A stretch of DNA of 25,813 nt from contig JNDT01001460.1 of assembly GCA_000697055.1 (NCBI GenBank), positions 1 to 25,813 on the forward strand. Direction: 5' to 3'. Shown here one piece after another: positions 10,301-21,019 of the stretch. The position numbers and the translations under genes were made by a program. The notes below the pieces were generated by a model, which was not told where the DNA came from, did not search any database, and saw only the letters and a list, made by a program, of their open reading frames with translations. The first letter of the stretch is position 1. Each line of letters opens with the position of its first letter. Source of the DNA: Saksenaea vasiformis B4078 (taxonomy: Eukaryota > Mucoromycota > Mucoromycetes > Mucorales > Saksenaeaceae).

Positions 10301-11516
10301 AAAGTAAAGAAACCCGATGCCCAAGGTTGCCCACAAGGCTGGATTCTTACCAGCACATCCAGGAGGTTTTTTCGCCTGAATGATACCTTTAAAGAACAGC
10401 ATTTTTAGACAGTCAGTATACTCGTTCGAGTATTTCTTTTCAACGTCCTCCGTGATATCCTCGCCCAGTTTGATGTAAAACAGGATACTGATATCTAGCG
10501 GCAAAAACATGCGATCGGCCACGAACCTTCGCGAAGTCTTTGAAGTGGGCAACGTGATTAAATCCGTAGCGGCAAGCAGATAGGACGTAACGTCAAGTAC
10601 ATTACCGTCCAAAATGACGAATCCCGTCCGGTTACGATGATCTTCCGTAGGCAACGAATTGTATATGTTTTTGATATCGTCTACTTTATAGACAATGTCT
10701 AATAGGGCCCATTCAGCTCACACACACGCTCACGCACACACACATATAAAAGCACACCACGTTCACAGCCCTCCTTTTTCTCTCTTTTAACGATGTTCAC
10801 TGTAATCACTGACCTCCACTCAATTCATGGACATCCCATGGTGATGGTGGGAAACACGGGGCACCGGTGATATTTGGATGATCTGGAAGAGGGCATGATT
10901 TAAGATGCCCGTTCTGCAGCTCATAGCCGCTGTCATGTGAGATCCGATACTGTAGCCAATTATCTGCTTGTCGTGTTCGATTATGATCCCCAATGCAAGC
11001 TTGTAATGTTGGGTCAGCGTAAGGGCTATCTGGTTCATGATTAAGTAACATGAAAGTTGGAATAAGTGGAGAAAGGTCCTTGTGCGGGTATTGTTCAATC
11101 ATTGCAGCTAATTGTGGATCCATATATCCTCCTTTTTTCATTGCTTTTCCATTGATGCCGACGTATTCCGAACCTGGTGCGTAGACTGCATCAGCGTCGT
11201 ATGTTTGCTCATGGTTGCAGAAGAAATTCGCGACGAATTCCAGCCAAAACCACAGGCACCCTGTTGCAAAAATAAAAAGGATGCATAAAGCGATCTTCTC
11301 GCGCCATGAGTTACGAGCCGCTACAAATACGGATTAATGACAAAAATTTCTATGACTTCAAGAATAAATGCTTCGCTTACCTGAAGTAGTCATGCCACCC
11401 ACATATTTTAACAATACATCGGGGAAAAGAAAAGTGCAGCATCGAGCAAAAAAGGACCACACAATTCGTCGGTAGGTATATTTACGCATGTATGAGTAGT
11501 TTTCAGCAACACTCAT
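7367..11516 (-). CDS. Divergent class V/VII-type chitin synthase without QRRRW
   Basis: Membrane GT2 protein of the division-2 chitin synthase family, which normally makes cell-wall chitin from UDP-GlcNAc. Exons: 11516-11381, 11320-10814 and 10716-7367 (introns 60 and 97 bp, phases agree); about 1330 aa. In order: N-terminal membrane segments with the conserved WREK block, a cytochrome-b5-like region (FVILDGNVLDVTSYL), the catalytic domain, at least five C-terminal membrane spans, a long hydrophilic part and a C-terminal DEK_C-like domain, as in class V/VII enzymes. No myosin motor is present. Retained are IPCCNE, KVYSGYYE, GNRGKRDS, DADT (562-565) and GEDRYL. Lost are QRRRW, which reads LQVRN (770-774), and the CLPGCF-type motif, which reads SMNSGL. 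The frame is open for 3.3 kb, so it is not simple decay. The exact start is uncertain: ATG 11516 is the first in-frame Met, but a further exon (11755-11580 region) is possible. Confidence 0.92.
10717..10813 (-). other. Chitin synthase intron with CA/GT-rich tract
   Basis: This 97-bp intron is the longest of those deduced here. It starts GTCAGT and ends GTGTGAG. On + it shows a CACACACGCTCACGCACACA microsatellite. Splicing joins ...HELSG to AEWALLD in frame and links two open frames that together match class V/VII chitin synthase architecture. Confidence 0.7.
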
Positions 11517-12546
11517 TTGCGGGATCCAGCCAGTGGTATCATGAATAGAAAAGGGAGGTGAGGTAAACTGCACGCTTTACTCACTCCTTGTTGTGCTTGT
11601 CCTACATGAAACTTATTTGATTGGCTCATTTTGAATCGATCACGGAATGAGCACATCGTTCTCTTCCCTTTACTGCTGTACCTGCTGAAGGAACATTTAC
11701 AGTTTCGGAAACGTTGAAGAGCTTCAGAGTACAGGTGTGGCGAAGGAGATATCATGTAACTAGATGTATACCAACTTCAATAGTTGCATATGTTATACTA
11801 GGCAATTAATGGCTGAAAATGCTTATTTGTCCCTTACAAGATGAGTACATCTTAGTGATAGATTCAGGAATCCATTATAGGATATGGAAAGTGTATCACT
11901 TTCTAAAACGAAGATAGGTCATACAGGATACCATCTCTTTTGTTGTCCTCAGTTTCGTTACATATGATACTAACTGTAAAACAAACAAAGCATTACTCGT
12001 TGATTCTGATATAAAAACTACGGGGCTTTGTTGTTTCTAGGTCTGCCCTCACCATCATATTCAGCTTTTTTTAAAACGATCCGTATAGAGAATTTGTGTG
12101 AAGGTTTATTTCGTCATTACAGAGATCGACTTTCTTCACGGGAAGGACAGTAGCTCCTAATTCAACTGAGCTTACAGTGGATTCATTCTACAAGATCTTC
12201 CTATGGTTCTGCGTCTATTTGAAATTATTCGGCGCTATTTCCAGATGAAGTCTGCGTTTTGAAGTACGTATTCTTACGTTCACGCAATGGACAGTTCAAG
12301 CTCGGATAACTGGAGTTTGCATTAGAGGCGTTTATCTTTACAGTGATGGATTCCTTAGTAACCCAGCGTAAAACGTAAAAATGTCTCAAGAAAGGAAAGT
12401 GTTCCACCAAAAGCGGTACGTCTTTTTGACGTTCGGATGATTCATTGCATCAGTAATAGCTTTCTCTATGCCTTAACACAAGGCCTGGAAATGTTTCACG
12501 ATGAGTTCATACCAGAATAATCCGTATTTCAAGAGGTGCATGGATC
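11517..12546. other. Spacer upstream of the chitin synthase
   Basis: The first 240 bases may hold a 5' exon of the chitin synthase: a minus-strand open frame from ATG 11755 is rich in Ser, Arg and Lys and contains a GTGAGT donor, but I could not find a well-phased acceptor of normal intron size. The rest shows no gene. In particular there is no trace of a myosin motor (no GESGAGKT-like P-loop) in any frame. Confidence 0.45.
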
Positions 12547-13095
12547 TTTTATTTACTCTTCGGCTTCGATTCCCTCTTTAACGTCCCCGGTAAGGATGTC
12601 AATTCATACACCTGCAAGATTACTCATGTTTTCTGCCTCTTGTTTAGGCTACATGACCTCTGTCCCGAACCGTCTTGGCCGTGTGTGGAACCAACGTTCA
12701 CCACTTAAGTAAACGTTATCCTACTCAGCATCACTGATTTATTTTCGTGATAGATCGCAAGACGCTGGATCGCAGACCGTTAACAATCGACTGCTCCCGG
12801 ATACCGACCAAACCCCCCTCCACCGCTTCGGTACGGGGCTGGGTCCCCGTGTTGCCACAGGATTACCACTTCGGAGGTTAAGTAAAAGACATCAAAGCAT
12901 CCTTCATTTGCTAACCATGAATTACTTTTTATGCTGCTCGAGTGATTTTTGCGCCTACTGGGGAGACCAAATTCATATAAGTTGATTGATTTTGTGACGA
13001 AAAATTGATGTACTAATGACCGCATATTCAACTATTCTTTAGCGCAAACTTGGTCCTTCAGAGATGCGAAATTTACGTAGAGTAGTGTAAAAAAT
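12547..13095 (-). repeat. Dispersed hairpin-headed, A-tailed repeat, copy C
   Basis: Minus-strand copy. The head (TTTTTACACTACTCTACG, read on -) ends near 13095, the tail (GAAGAGTAAATAAAAGATCC on -) near 12547. Shared blocks with copies B and D include GGTTCGGGACAGAGGTCATG and GACATCCTTACCGGGGACGT. The homologous small hairpin is at 12846-12861 (on +: CCCGTG, loop TTGC, CACAGG). It is the most diverged of the full-length copies. No target-site duplication was detected. Confidence 0.72.
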
Positions 13096-13672
13096 TCTTC
13101 AATAAGCAGTTCGTCCTGTTACTAAGATTGGTTGTCGAATCCACATAGCTATTGAGTGGAAAGCAAAAACAATCAACACCCATTTTGTTTCCATAATTTG
13201 GCAACACAATGATGTAGCTACTTAGATCGTAGCTGCGATTAGACGGAGTCTAGAACTTGCCAGCTATGTCCTATCAAATGGTACTATTTACTTCTGTCTA
13301 TAATGTATCCTTAGTCTTCTTTAGTGAGCGCGCAAGTTTAACCATTGATTGACACTTCTCGAAAAATGCAGAAGCAGATCGCGAATAGAATTACATATTT
13401 GGAGTAAGAATAGCAACTACCCTGAGTGGAGCGAAACATAAAGAACTGTACGTATGCGGTAAAGAAGTTCGTTCGAACATTTTTGTGAATCGTCTCGGAC
13501 AGCGAAGAGCCATACCGTCTCTCGTAGGCACTTTTATTTTAACAAGTTCTGCAGCGCCGACTGAATTCCAGAGGCCTGGAAGGGAAGGCGAGTTCAATGC
13601 ACCTGCTACAAATAGCGATCAAATACTGCTTTATTATATTTATTACTTTCTATTCATACAAATTATGTTGTT
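13096..13672. other. Spacer between repeat C and the monooxygenase 3' end
   Basis: No gene is supported. The right end is the 3' UTR of the monooxygenase, with two minus-strand AATAAA signals at 13630-13635 and 13639-13644. The open frames at 13391-13597 (-) and 13485-13676 (+) overlap one another on opposite strands and show no domain. Confidence 0.5.
13630..13644 (-). terminator. Two AATAAA signals for the monooxygenase
   Basis: On the minus strand AATAAA occurs at 13639-13644 and 13630-13635, about 30-45 bp past the stop codon. Spacing and sequence fit polyadenylation signals. Which one is used cannot be told. Confidence 0.5.
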
Positions 13673-15472
13673 TTAAGAGCTATAGTTTAGTTCTTTTTCT
13701 ATCGTTTTCGCAATGGCGTCCTCGGAAAATCTCTTCCATTCCTCAAAAAGATGTTCCCAGAGACTGTAATTGAACTCTGGTCCGTAGTTTTCTAGTGCCG
13801 GTAGGTCTGTCTGTGCACCCAACTCCGCGTGACAGTTAAGCCAAGTAATTATGCCCTGCGCACGCAGCTTTTCCATTTGGGGCATTAGATCTAACCCAGT
13901 ACAAGGCTCTTTTCTGTTGTCGGTGAACGACTGCATCTTTGCTTGACTAGGAAGACGGGCTGTCCCTTCCCAGACACGAGCGATTGCCTGTGCCTGGTAG
14001 CAGAAGAATCGTACTAATGTCAGATGGGACGGGAAGCCTGAGAAAGCCAAGGTTGGATCCCCGATATGGAAAATCTCACGGTAAGTGTTAAGTGGTCGTC
14101 TTCCATCTGTAACCACAGCATTCGATGCTACTGAGCTCTCTTGAACATCGTCACAGTGGACACGCATATCGCCAAGGAAAGGGAAGTGAGCCATAAATCC
14201 GGTACAGAAGATCACGTAGTCCACATCCTCCAAGACTGTTCCATCCTCCAGCATAATACTTCCGTCAACTTTTCCGTCTTTGTTTGTAAAGCTTTTCACA
14301 CCAGGCAATCTGTCGACATCCTTTGGCAAAGCCGAACGGAAGATGTTCAACACATCAGAAGGTGTTTCAAATGGTCCACGGAAAGTGAGGTAAAGGTTTT
14401 TGGCAACCCCCCGTAGATGTCGCACGATATCCACAGCAGAGACGCGGCCTCCTACGATCACGACGTTCTAAGAACAAGAACACTTAATCTGTACATTCTT
14501 ATTCCGACTTATGATATTACCTTATCCTTGAAATCGCGCGGATGTCGGAATTGTTTCGAGTGTAACAGTTTCTTTGGCCATAACGCGTCAAACTCCTTCA
14601 GCCCTTGGAAGTCTGGAATGAAAGGATCTTGATGGGCACCAGCTGCCACGACCACGGCGTCAAACTTCTCCTTCCATTGTTTGATATGCACTTTCTCCCC
14701 ATCCTTCTCGGCTTTGATTAATGTAACACTCCACGTTCCATCCGCCTGTTTGTTCACGTGTTTTACTGATGTGTTAAACTCCATTGTTTTGTATAGATTG
14801 AACTTCTTTGCGTAGTCTTGGAAATACTCGCGGATTTGTCTGTGGGAGAGGAAGAAAGGTGTACCCTCGGGCCATGGATGGCCTGCCAGCTGCAGGACAG
14901 GTGTTCCAGTATTACAATGAAGATCGTGATAACAACCAGACGAGGGAAATTCTTCCAAAAGCTTCTGTTCCACCTCGGGTGTGAGTTCCTTCACCTCTTC
15001 CAGTACACCCTCATCAGGTACGACCGATTGTTTCTCGGTAGGCGCCATCTTTTCACACGGCATTGTTGGCTTTGGAGGAGGTGTTTCGTTGTAGAACCTG
15101 CAAACTATGTTATCTTCCAAGCTCCTTATCGCACTGTCAAACTTACCAGGTTCCACCAACGTCAGCATTTCTGTCAAAAACTCTCACCTCCATGCCGCGT
15201 TCCTGCAACGATTTGGCAGCAGGCAACTGTATCAAAATGTAAATGATCAGGTCTCAGTTGGATACACTAGTGCATACCCCAGATGGACCAGCGCCAATGA
15301 CAGCAACGCGTCGAATCGGCCGCGAGAAGACATAAGGATCTTCAAATGCTTCCTTGGACTCCGCCTGTGCTTCCCGGATGACATTGTCAATGACTATGGG
15401 TAGTTCTTCGTCTTTTATCTTGTCCACTGAAGGTAGCAAGGGTTTTGCGATATCAGTTTGAGCGACTGTCAT
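13673..15472 (-). CDS. Flavin-containing monooxygenase (FMO-like), four exons
   Basis: FAD- and NADPH-dependent monooxygenase of the FMO family, which oxygenates N- or S-containing small molecules; the substrate is unknown. Exons: 15472-15278, 15226-15147, 15097-14521 and 14467-13673; introns of 51, 49 and 53 bp, all GT/AG and in phase; 548 aa. The FAD Rossmann motif is VIGAGPSG (residues 58-65), split by intron 1 from LPAAKSL; the strand-end acidic residue is in VFDRN and is followed by the family block GGTW. The middle has HSKQFRHPRDF before a second nucleotide motif VVIVGGRVSA, close to but not the usual GxGxSG. The late motif VIFCTGF matches the FMO/BVMO ATGY-type linker. About 50 residues precede the FAD motif, with no obvious signal peptide. 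It lies alone between chitin synthase and Ras GEF on the same strand, but spacers are too long for a shared transcript. Confidence 0.93.
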
Positions 15473-15511
15473 TTTGCGATTGACGAACTAACGATACTCA
15501 GATCCTTCTGC

Positions 15512-15520
15512 TTTTTATAT
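15512..15520 (-). promoter_or_regulatory. TATA-like box upstream of the monooxygenase
   Basis: On the minus strand ATATAAAAAG lies about 40-48 bp before the ATG at 15472. Sequence and spacing fit a TATA box with a short 5' leader. It is a single short match in AT-rich DNA. Confidence 0.35.
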
Positions 15521-17295
15521 TTGACGCTAACAAGTGTATCACAAGAGCCTTGATGCAGTACAGTCTGCTGAGTATGGAAACTTGAGCATGGTCTCTACCT
15601 TACCTAGCGTATGACAAGACGTGACCGCAACGCAGAAAGATATTCCGTAAATTGAATGGGCGAGCTGCATCCATTGACGTTCCCTGGTTTCCCGGTCGAG
15701 TGCCTGGTCTTACCTTTTTAACGCACCAGTGATCCAAGACTTCCTTCCCAATTCCAATATTAGCGCTGTTACACAAAGTCCGCGAAGTTGCGCAATGTTA
15801 CCCAGGTTTTATCTTCCGTGTGTACAGTGCTTGGTTTTCAATGCCTGTTTGTCTCCTTATCTACGTCACCGCTTTAAAGCAGCCCTTTCCTCTACATGGA
15901 CATGATTGTCTCTTTGTAAAGAGCCCTCGAATTTCTTGCATTTCCGAACGAATCAAGTGGAAGAGGAGAGTGCACACGGATCACAGGTGACAAATTGCAG
16001 ATCTGTCGTTTCACGAAAAATAAAAAGATCATTCCGATATTTTTCCCTTTACCAGTAACGGATAACGAATGATGCAATAGTCGCAATAAGAACGAGTATA
16101 AACTTACCTTTAGGTAAAGTTATAGTAGATTTTGTAATCCGCTCTGGCTGGCTGGAATATATTAGATTCATGGAATGTATAATGCAGCAAAGCCAGCGAT
16201 TTCCGACTGTTACATAAGGTATGCCATCTTGTAGCTGTATTGCTTTGATCTCATACTGGTGCACCATACTATTAACTAGGTTACAGAGTATGACCTGACG
16301 TGGTAGTCTTGCTGCAAGATGAATATGTGGACTAAGATACCATCACAGTCCTTTAGTGTTTGAATAAGTTCATGCGAACGACAGCTGCGTAACACCGTGC
16401 TATCTTCCTTTATGAACTATTAGAAAACTCGGCGGAAGGCCTAAAGGGTTCATGTTAGTAAGATGATATGAACGGGGTGCTTCTGGTGGGATAAGTTCAT
16501 ATGGGTAAGCAGGAGATATTTAGCTGCATACCACTTGGATAAACGCTTTAACTAAATGCTTCGATCTCCCTAAATTTCATCAGGAGATATAGTATCCTTC
16601 GTTGTTATATTCTAGTTGTAGATAGCAAATGCAAACGCTGTCTAACTTTGAAATCCCATAAACCCAGTCGATTACTGTTACAAAGCAATCAGGTTTCACA
16701 AAAACTAAAAACGTGAACCTTATCTTTTGACAAAGTTACCGAAAGAAACAAATAGGCTTAAAGAAAAAGTAGTGCTCTCTGTTAGTTTCTCAATCAGGTA
16801 AAAACCTGATGCACCTGTCTGCATGTCTTGTGCTTAAATCTGTCCACGAATTATAGGCTATCTTTTTTTGAGCATCACACTTATGACTTTGTTGCTGGTA
16901 GCACTTGCCATTAATTTTATTTCCTTTTACTTTTTAAGGCGACCCACAGTGGCACCTCGCCCTACGGGGCCCGAAAAAAAAAACAGCGCTCAAGTTCCTA
17001 CATCTCGGAGATCCTGTTTCAGCATAATATAACACCTGCTCTTATTCTTTTCAATAGCTTGCGTGTACAGGTTTAAAGCAGTAAGTCGTATCTGTAATCG
17101 ATGTAGGTAAAATTCGCCTAATTGCACGAGTCTGTCACGGAATAACGCTTTTCCACCAGGGAAGCAGACGCTATGGATCATATTTGTTTCGATGACGATG
17201 ATGACAATCATTAAAAATACATTGGATGCAAAGCTTTCATATCGCTAGATTGCTTTTCTTTTTCTTTTCTTTTTAGTGTAGGTGCTTTGTTCTCA
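15521..17295. other. Spacer between monooxygenase and Ras GEF
   Basis: No gene can be assigned. A minus-strand frame from ATG 16267 stays open for 53 codons to a good donor (AAAG/GTAAGT at about 16108), but the best acceptor yields only about 15 more codons and nothing recognisable, so it is left uncalled. At 16360-16500 GTTCAT and its complement ATGAAC alternate five times. The last part, 17211-17295, is the Ras GEF 3' region with an A/G-rich run on the minus strand; no AATAAA was seen. The frame at 16990-17211 (-) has no known domain. Confidence 0.45.
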
Positions 17296-20200
17296 CTAGT
17301 TTTGGTTGTCATTTGACCGTCCATCTGGCGCAAAGCTGGTGTCCTCGGCTCTTGGCTCGATCTCCAAGCTCCTCGAGTAAAATGCGTCCTCGTTATTCTC
17401 TGTAGATTCCGACTGCAAACATTGAGAAAGATAGCGCTGGATCTCATCGACCTCTTTAAATTTGTATGGTATTTGGAATTGCTCGATTTCGTTCAATATT
17501 CGTGCAATTTTGATATACTTATCAAAATTGACCAGCTTGTATTGCCCATGATGAGACGTTCGATGGTTTGGATTACCTTGATCGATAAAGACCATATCAC
17601 TGAGGTAGACTCCCAGAAATGGTAAACATGGTGCTGACGCTGACTTTAGGCATTTGCGATAAAGAGCAAAATTTCTCTGGGAATCTGCCACCCGCGAAAT
17701 CGTATCGAACATGGTTTTGTGTTTAGCAGATCGTAACACAGAGTCCCATGTTTGCTTTAACCGTGCGATACTTGCGGAACTCAGTGCACATCGGATTGCC
17801 ATTAATGTGTTGTAATTATTTAACTGTAAACAATGCTAAAGAGAAAAGAGTAAACCATATTTCTTAACCTCTGCTCGGTCCATTCGCATAGCTTTTACAA
17901 CTTACATCGCCAACTTTGATCCAATATTTAATGGCATTTACTCGCCGTTTTGCTTCAGGTTCCCGTAAAATTGTATTGGATATCCAGTATACGATCTGAG
18001 TGCTGCGCTGGATCATGATCTTGACGTTTGTAGCTTTACTGATCGATTTTCTTGATTCTTGTGCTGCCAAGATTTCATTGGAATGAATCTGACAGAATAA
18101 TGCATTTTCCATCAGAGTCAATTGCCGAGCTACTTCCAAAGGTTCCAAGCGGTAAAGTGTCATATTTGTGAATGAAGAAGAATCTTGATTTGTCAGAGCC
18201 TTTCGAAGCATGTTTTTCAACGGGCGGGTTATGTGCGGTGTCGGATAGTAGTTTGTGATGGATGAAGACTCTGACTGCGATTCGAACGTCAAGGGAAGAC
18301 CTTCTTTTGCAGAACTTCTGCACATGATCCCTTTTTCTTCCTGTTTCGATGAAACTCGATGTTCTGCAGTAGTCGCAGAGAACTAAGAAACACCAATAAG
18401 AACAAGGTCCTTATGAAGTCTGGAATACCTTTTGTTCAATCAGTCGTTCAAGTTGTTTCGCGGTATCTGGAATGACAATTGCCAAATCGCTTTGTACAAA
18501 GTCCAGGAGTATATCCTTTGCATCCATGTCATTTTCCACATCACAGAACTTTTCAAGCCAAATTTTGATCATATTGCAGATCGCACTACGAATTGGCAGA
18601 AGAATACGCATTTCCCAAAGATCAAGTTCCTCTTGATTTAGCATTGTGTGGTTATCCGTGGTTGGTGGCTCCATATGGAACCGTTTAATGAGAGTTTGTA
18701 TAAATTCGGACGGCTCCATGAACAACCGAAAATTGTGAAAGAAGGCGCAAACGAACACGGGATCTGATCCGAATCAATTCAAACTTTGTTATGCCAAATA
18801 AACCTGAAACTTACCTGGGGCCTTCTCGGGCCAGGTTAGCCATTCAATCAACGCCTCTGGTGTTGCGCCTGTAATCTGACCTTCGCTGTTATACATAATA
18901 TGGGCCTCAGGATATTCACTTTTCGGCTTTAGGAAAGACAGATTCTCCGTTTCCTGTAAATCGTACAATGAGTTACAGCTAGAGATCGTTGGAATCAACC
19001 TTTTCTGTTCCATCACATTTCACCGGCCCTATACTTTTCCTCTTCAGCCACAAAGGTGATGATAAACGCCCACGGAATGAATTGGGCGTTGTCGTGTCAA
19101 ATGCAGATGCACTGCTACTTGGACGAAGATCGATTCGTATTGGTTTGCGTGAAATGCGAAGCGTTGAGATACTCCGTCCACGGCGGCGCATTGTTGTTGC
19201 TTTATCCATGACTGGTGTCGACTTTGAACACAGTAGGGTCGGGTGAGGCTGCGTTACGCGATGGGAAAATATGAGAGAAGAAGTAGAAGAAGGTTGTATT
19301 GACAAGCGTCTTGGCGTGGTAGAGGTTTTTGAACGTCTCTTGTCTGTGACAGGATTATTGGTCGACGAAAATGTGGTCGGTGAAAATGTAGTCGACGAGG
19401 AAGTTTCAAGTAAAGACCTTCTTACAGATCTACGCGGTTGGGGCAGTTCGTCTGATAAGAGACTAGCCGAGCTGGAGAAGCTGGAAAGAGAGGTGCCAGT
19501 AGAAGATGTTCCGAAAGGCTCATCTGTAATGGAATTTGACGTGTCGGATTCGTTATGTTGTCGTGGTGACAGGTTTGTTGTGCAATCTTCCTTATTTGTC
19601 AGACACTTTATATCTAGTTTGGGCGCACGACGTATGTTTGTTGTTTCCTTTTTATCGACTTCCCCTTCCTTCGTCTCCTGGAACAGTTTTGACAATGATT
19701 CGACTGTAGCGATGAGATCTGTCATATCTTTTATCAAGGAACTTTTTAGTCTGTCTATTGTATCATTGGAAAATGGCTGCAAGAATAAGCACATACTGTT
19801 TCGCTAGAAAAATAAAGTAGAAATACTTACTGCTTCGTCATCCATGCTATCAAGGATCGTTGCAACTTCGTCAACTATCAGTCCCTCAATACTGGAACAA
19901 TGGTACTGCAGTCTGCGTATAACATAATCCGTGTCTGGTGCTGGAGGTTTTCTATTTTTTGGTTTTGATGGTCTAACTGCTTTCTCCAGAGTCATCAATG
20001 TTTCTTTCCGCGAAATGGTTGCCTGCAAAATTTCTTCAAAGACAAGCGTCTCCATCCATAAATGGTTCGTCAACGCACGCAGCTGATCAAGAGATTGAAC
20101 TTGCGCAGAATGTTGGAGTTCAGTACTTTTCTGTATAAGCTTACTCAAGGCTCGGATGACAGCTTTCCGCTGCTGCCCATCATCAGGAAATGCATAATGG

Positions 20201-21019
20201 CCGTCCGTCAGAGAATGTGTCGTCGTTTGCAAAAGTATACGGACGGCAGAGGCAACATGAAATATCATCAGTTGAATGTTGGGGCACGTAAGTGATTCGT
20301 ATGCTGTCAGTAGATCCTTTATCCTTCGGGACACTTCCTCCATACACTCCTCCCAGTCTGTATCTGTGCTCTCCTGCGATGGATGTATGCAAGACGGGGA
20401 TTGTGGCGGAGTAGCTGGCCTTGATTTGCTCTGCATCACTCGTCGTCGGTCGTTGTCTAATAAGGCGCGCGCCAACTCCATACGAGAGGGAAACTCAGAT
20501 GGTAGCGTTGAACCTTCAGTCATCCGTTTCTTATAGATCGCCTATTAGAGGCAGAATTCCTAAAAGAGCTGAGTTTACCTTAAACCCGATGTTTGGTATG
20601 ACTTGTGTTACAGCGGATGCTTCTAGGACGCAGCTTTGACTGAACTTTGCGCCTTTTCTGGTGTTCATACGATCCTGTCGTACATCGGCATCGTAAGGTA
20701 CTGTATCGGTTATACTACAGACAAAATTGCTTGGGAACCAGCCCCGACGGCCATTGTATTCTCCATCCCACCATCCAGTGGTGTCAGGGCGATGTATCAC
20801 TTCAATGATGGACCCTTTGGAGAAGGTTAAACATTCTGAATGTGGCGAACTGGAAGGGAGGAAGTCGTATATAGCTCGAACAAAACGTGCCGTAGATGCA
20901 GATTGGGTGCCATAATACGGAGATTCAACTAGGGAGGAGGGGGATGGCAAACTTAGAGCCGAACCTAGTGCTCGTCTTCTTGGATTTCTTGCCGGTCGTA
21001 CCGGTGATATTGCTGCCAT
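17296..21019 (-). CDS. CDC25: Cdc25-type Ras guanine nucleotide exchange factor with SH3 domain
   Basis: Loads GTP onto Ras by ejecting GDP, at the cytosolic face of membranes. Exons: 21019-20579, 20529-19831, 19776-19000, 18953-18815, 18763-18429, 18382-17906 and 17835-17296; introns 49, 54, 46, 51, 46 and 70 bp; about 1135 aa. An N-terminal SH3 domain (about 48-103) shows RAIYDF, GWWDGEY and GWFPSNFV. Exon 3 encodes a Ser/Thr/Arg-rich, probably disordered linker. The RasGEF_N domain runs from about residue 650 across exons 4-5 (DPVFVCAFFHNFRLF). The catalytic Cdc25 domain, about 876-1096, has LEPLEVARQLTLME, LNNYNTLMAI and the signature PCLPFLGVYLSD (from 1025). Order and domains match yeast Cdc25, with a shorter body. 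The start is the first in-frame Met before the SH3. The exon 3/4 join is the least sure (weak donor GTTGAT). The cognate GTPase may be the Ras gene at 3655. Confidence 0.93.

Noticed and set aside
10652..10654. Chitin synthase starting at the TTG near 10654
   Set aside because: The codon is internal: the frame continues upstream through an intron acceptor to exons with the WREK membrane segment.
14417..15403. Plus-strand frames opposite the monooxygenase
   Set aside because: The minus-strand exons carry clear FMO motifs; the plus frames show none.
16049..16267. Minus-strand frame with a strong GTAAGT donor
   Set aside because: The only plausible acceptor adds about 15 codons and no family is recognisable; recorded in the spacer note only.
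18989..19807. Plus-strand frames of 85 and 178 codons opposite the Ras GEF linker
   Set aside because: Antisense shadows of a Ser/Arg-rich coding region; composition mirrors the real frame and no splice or start context supports them.
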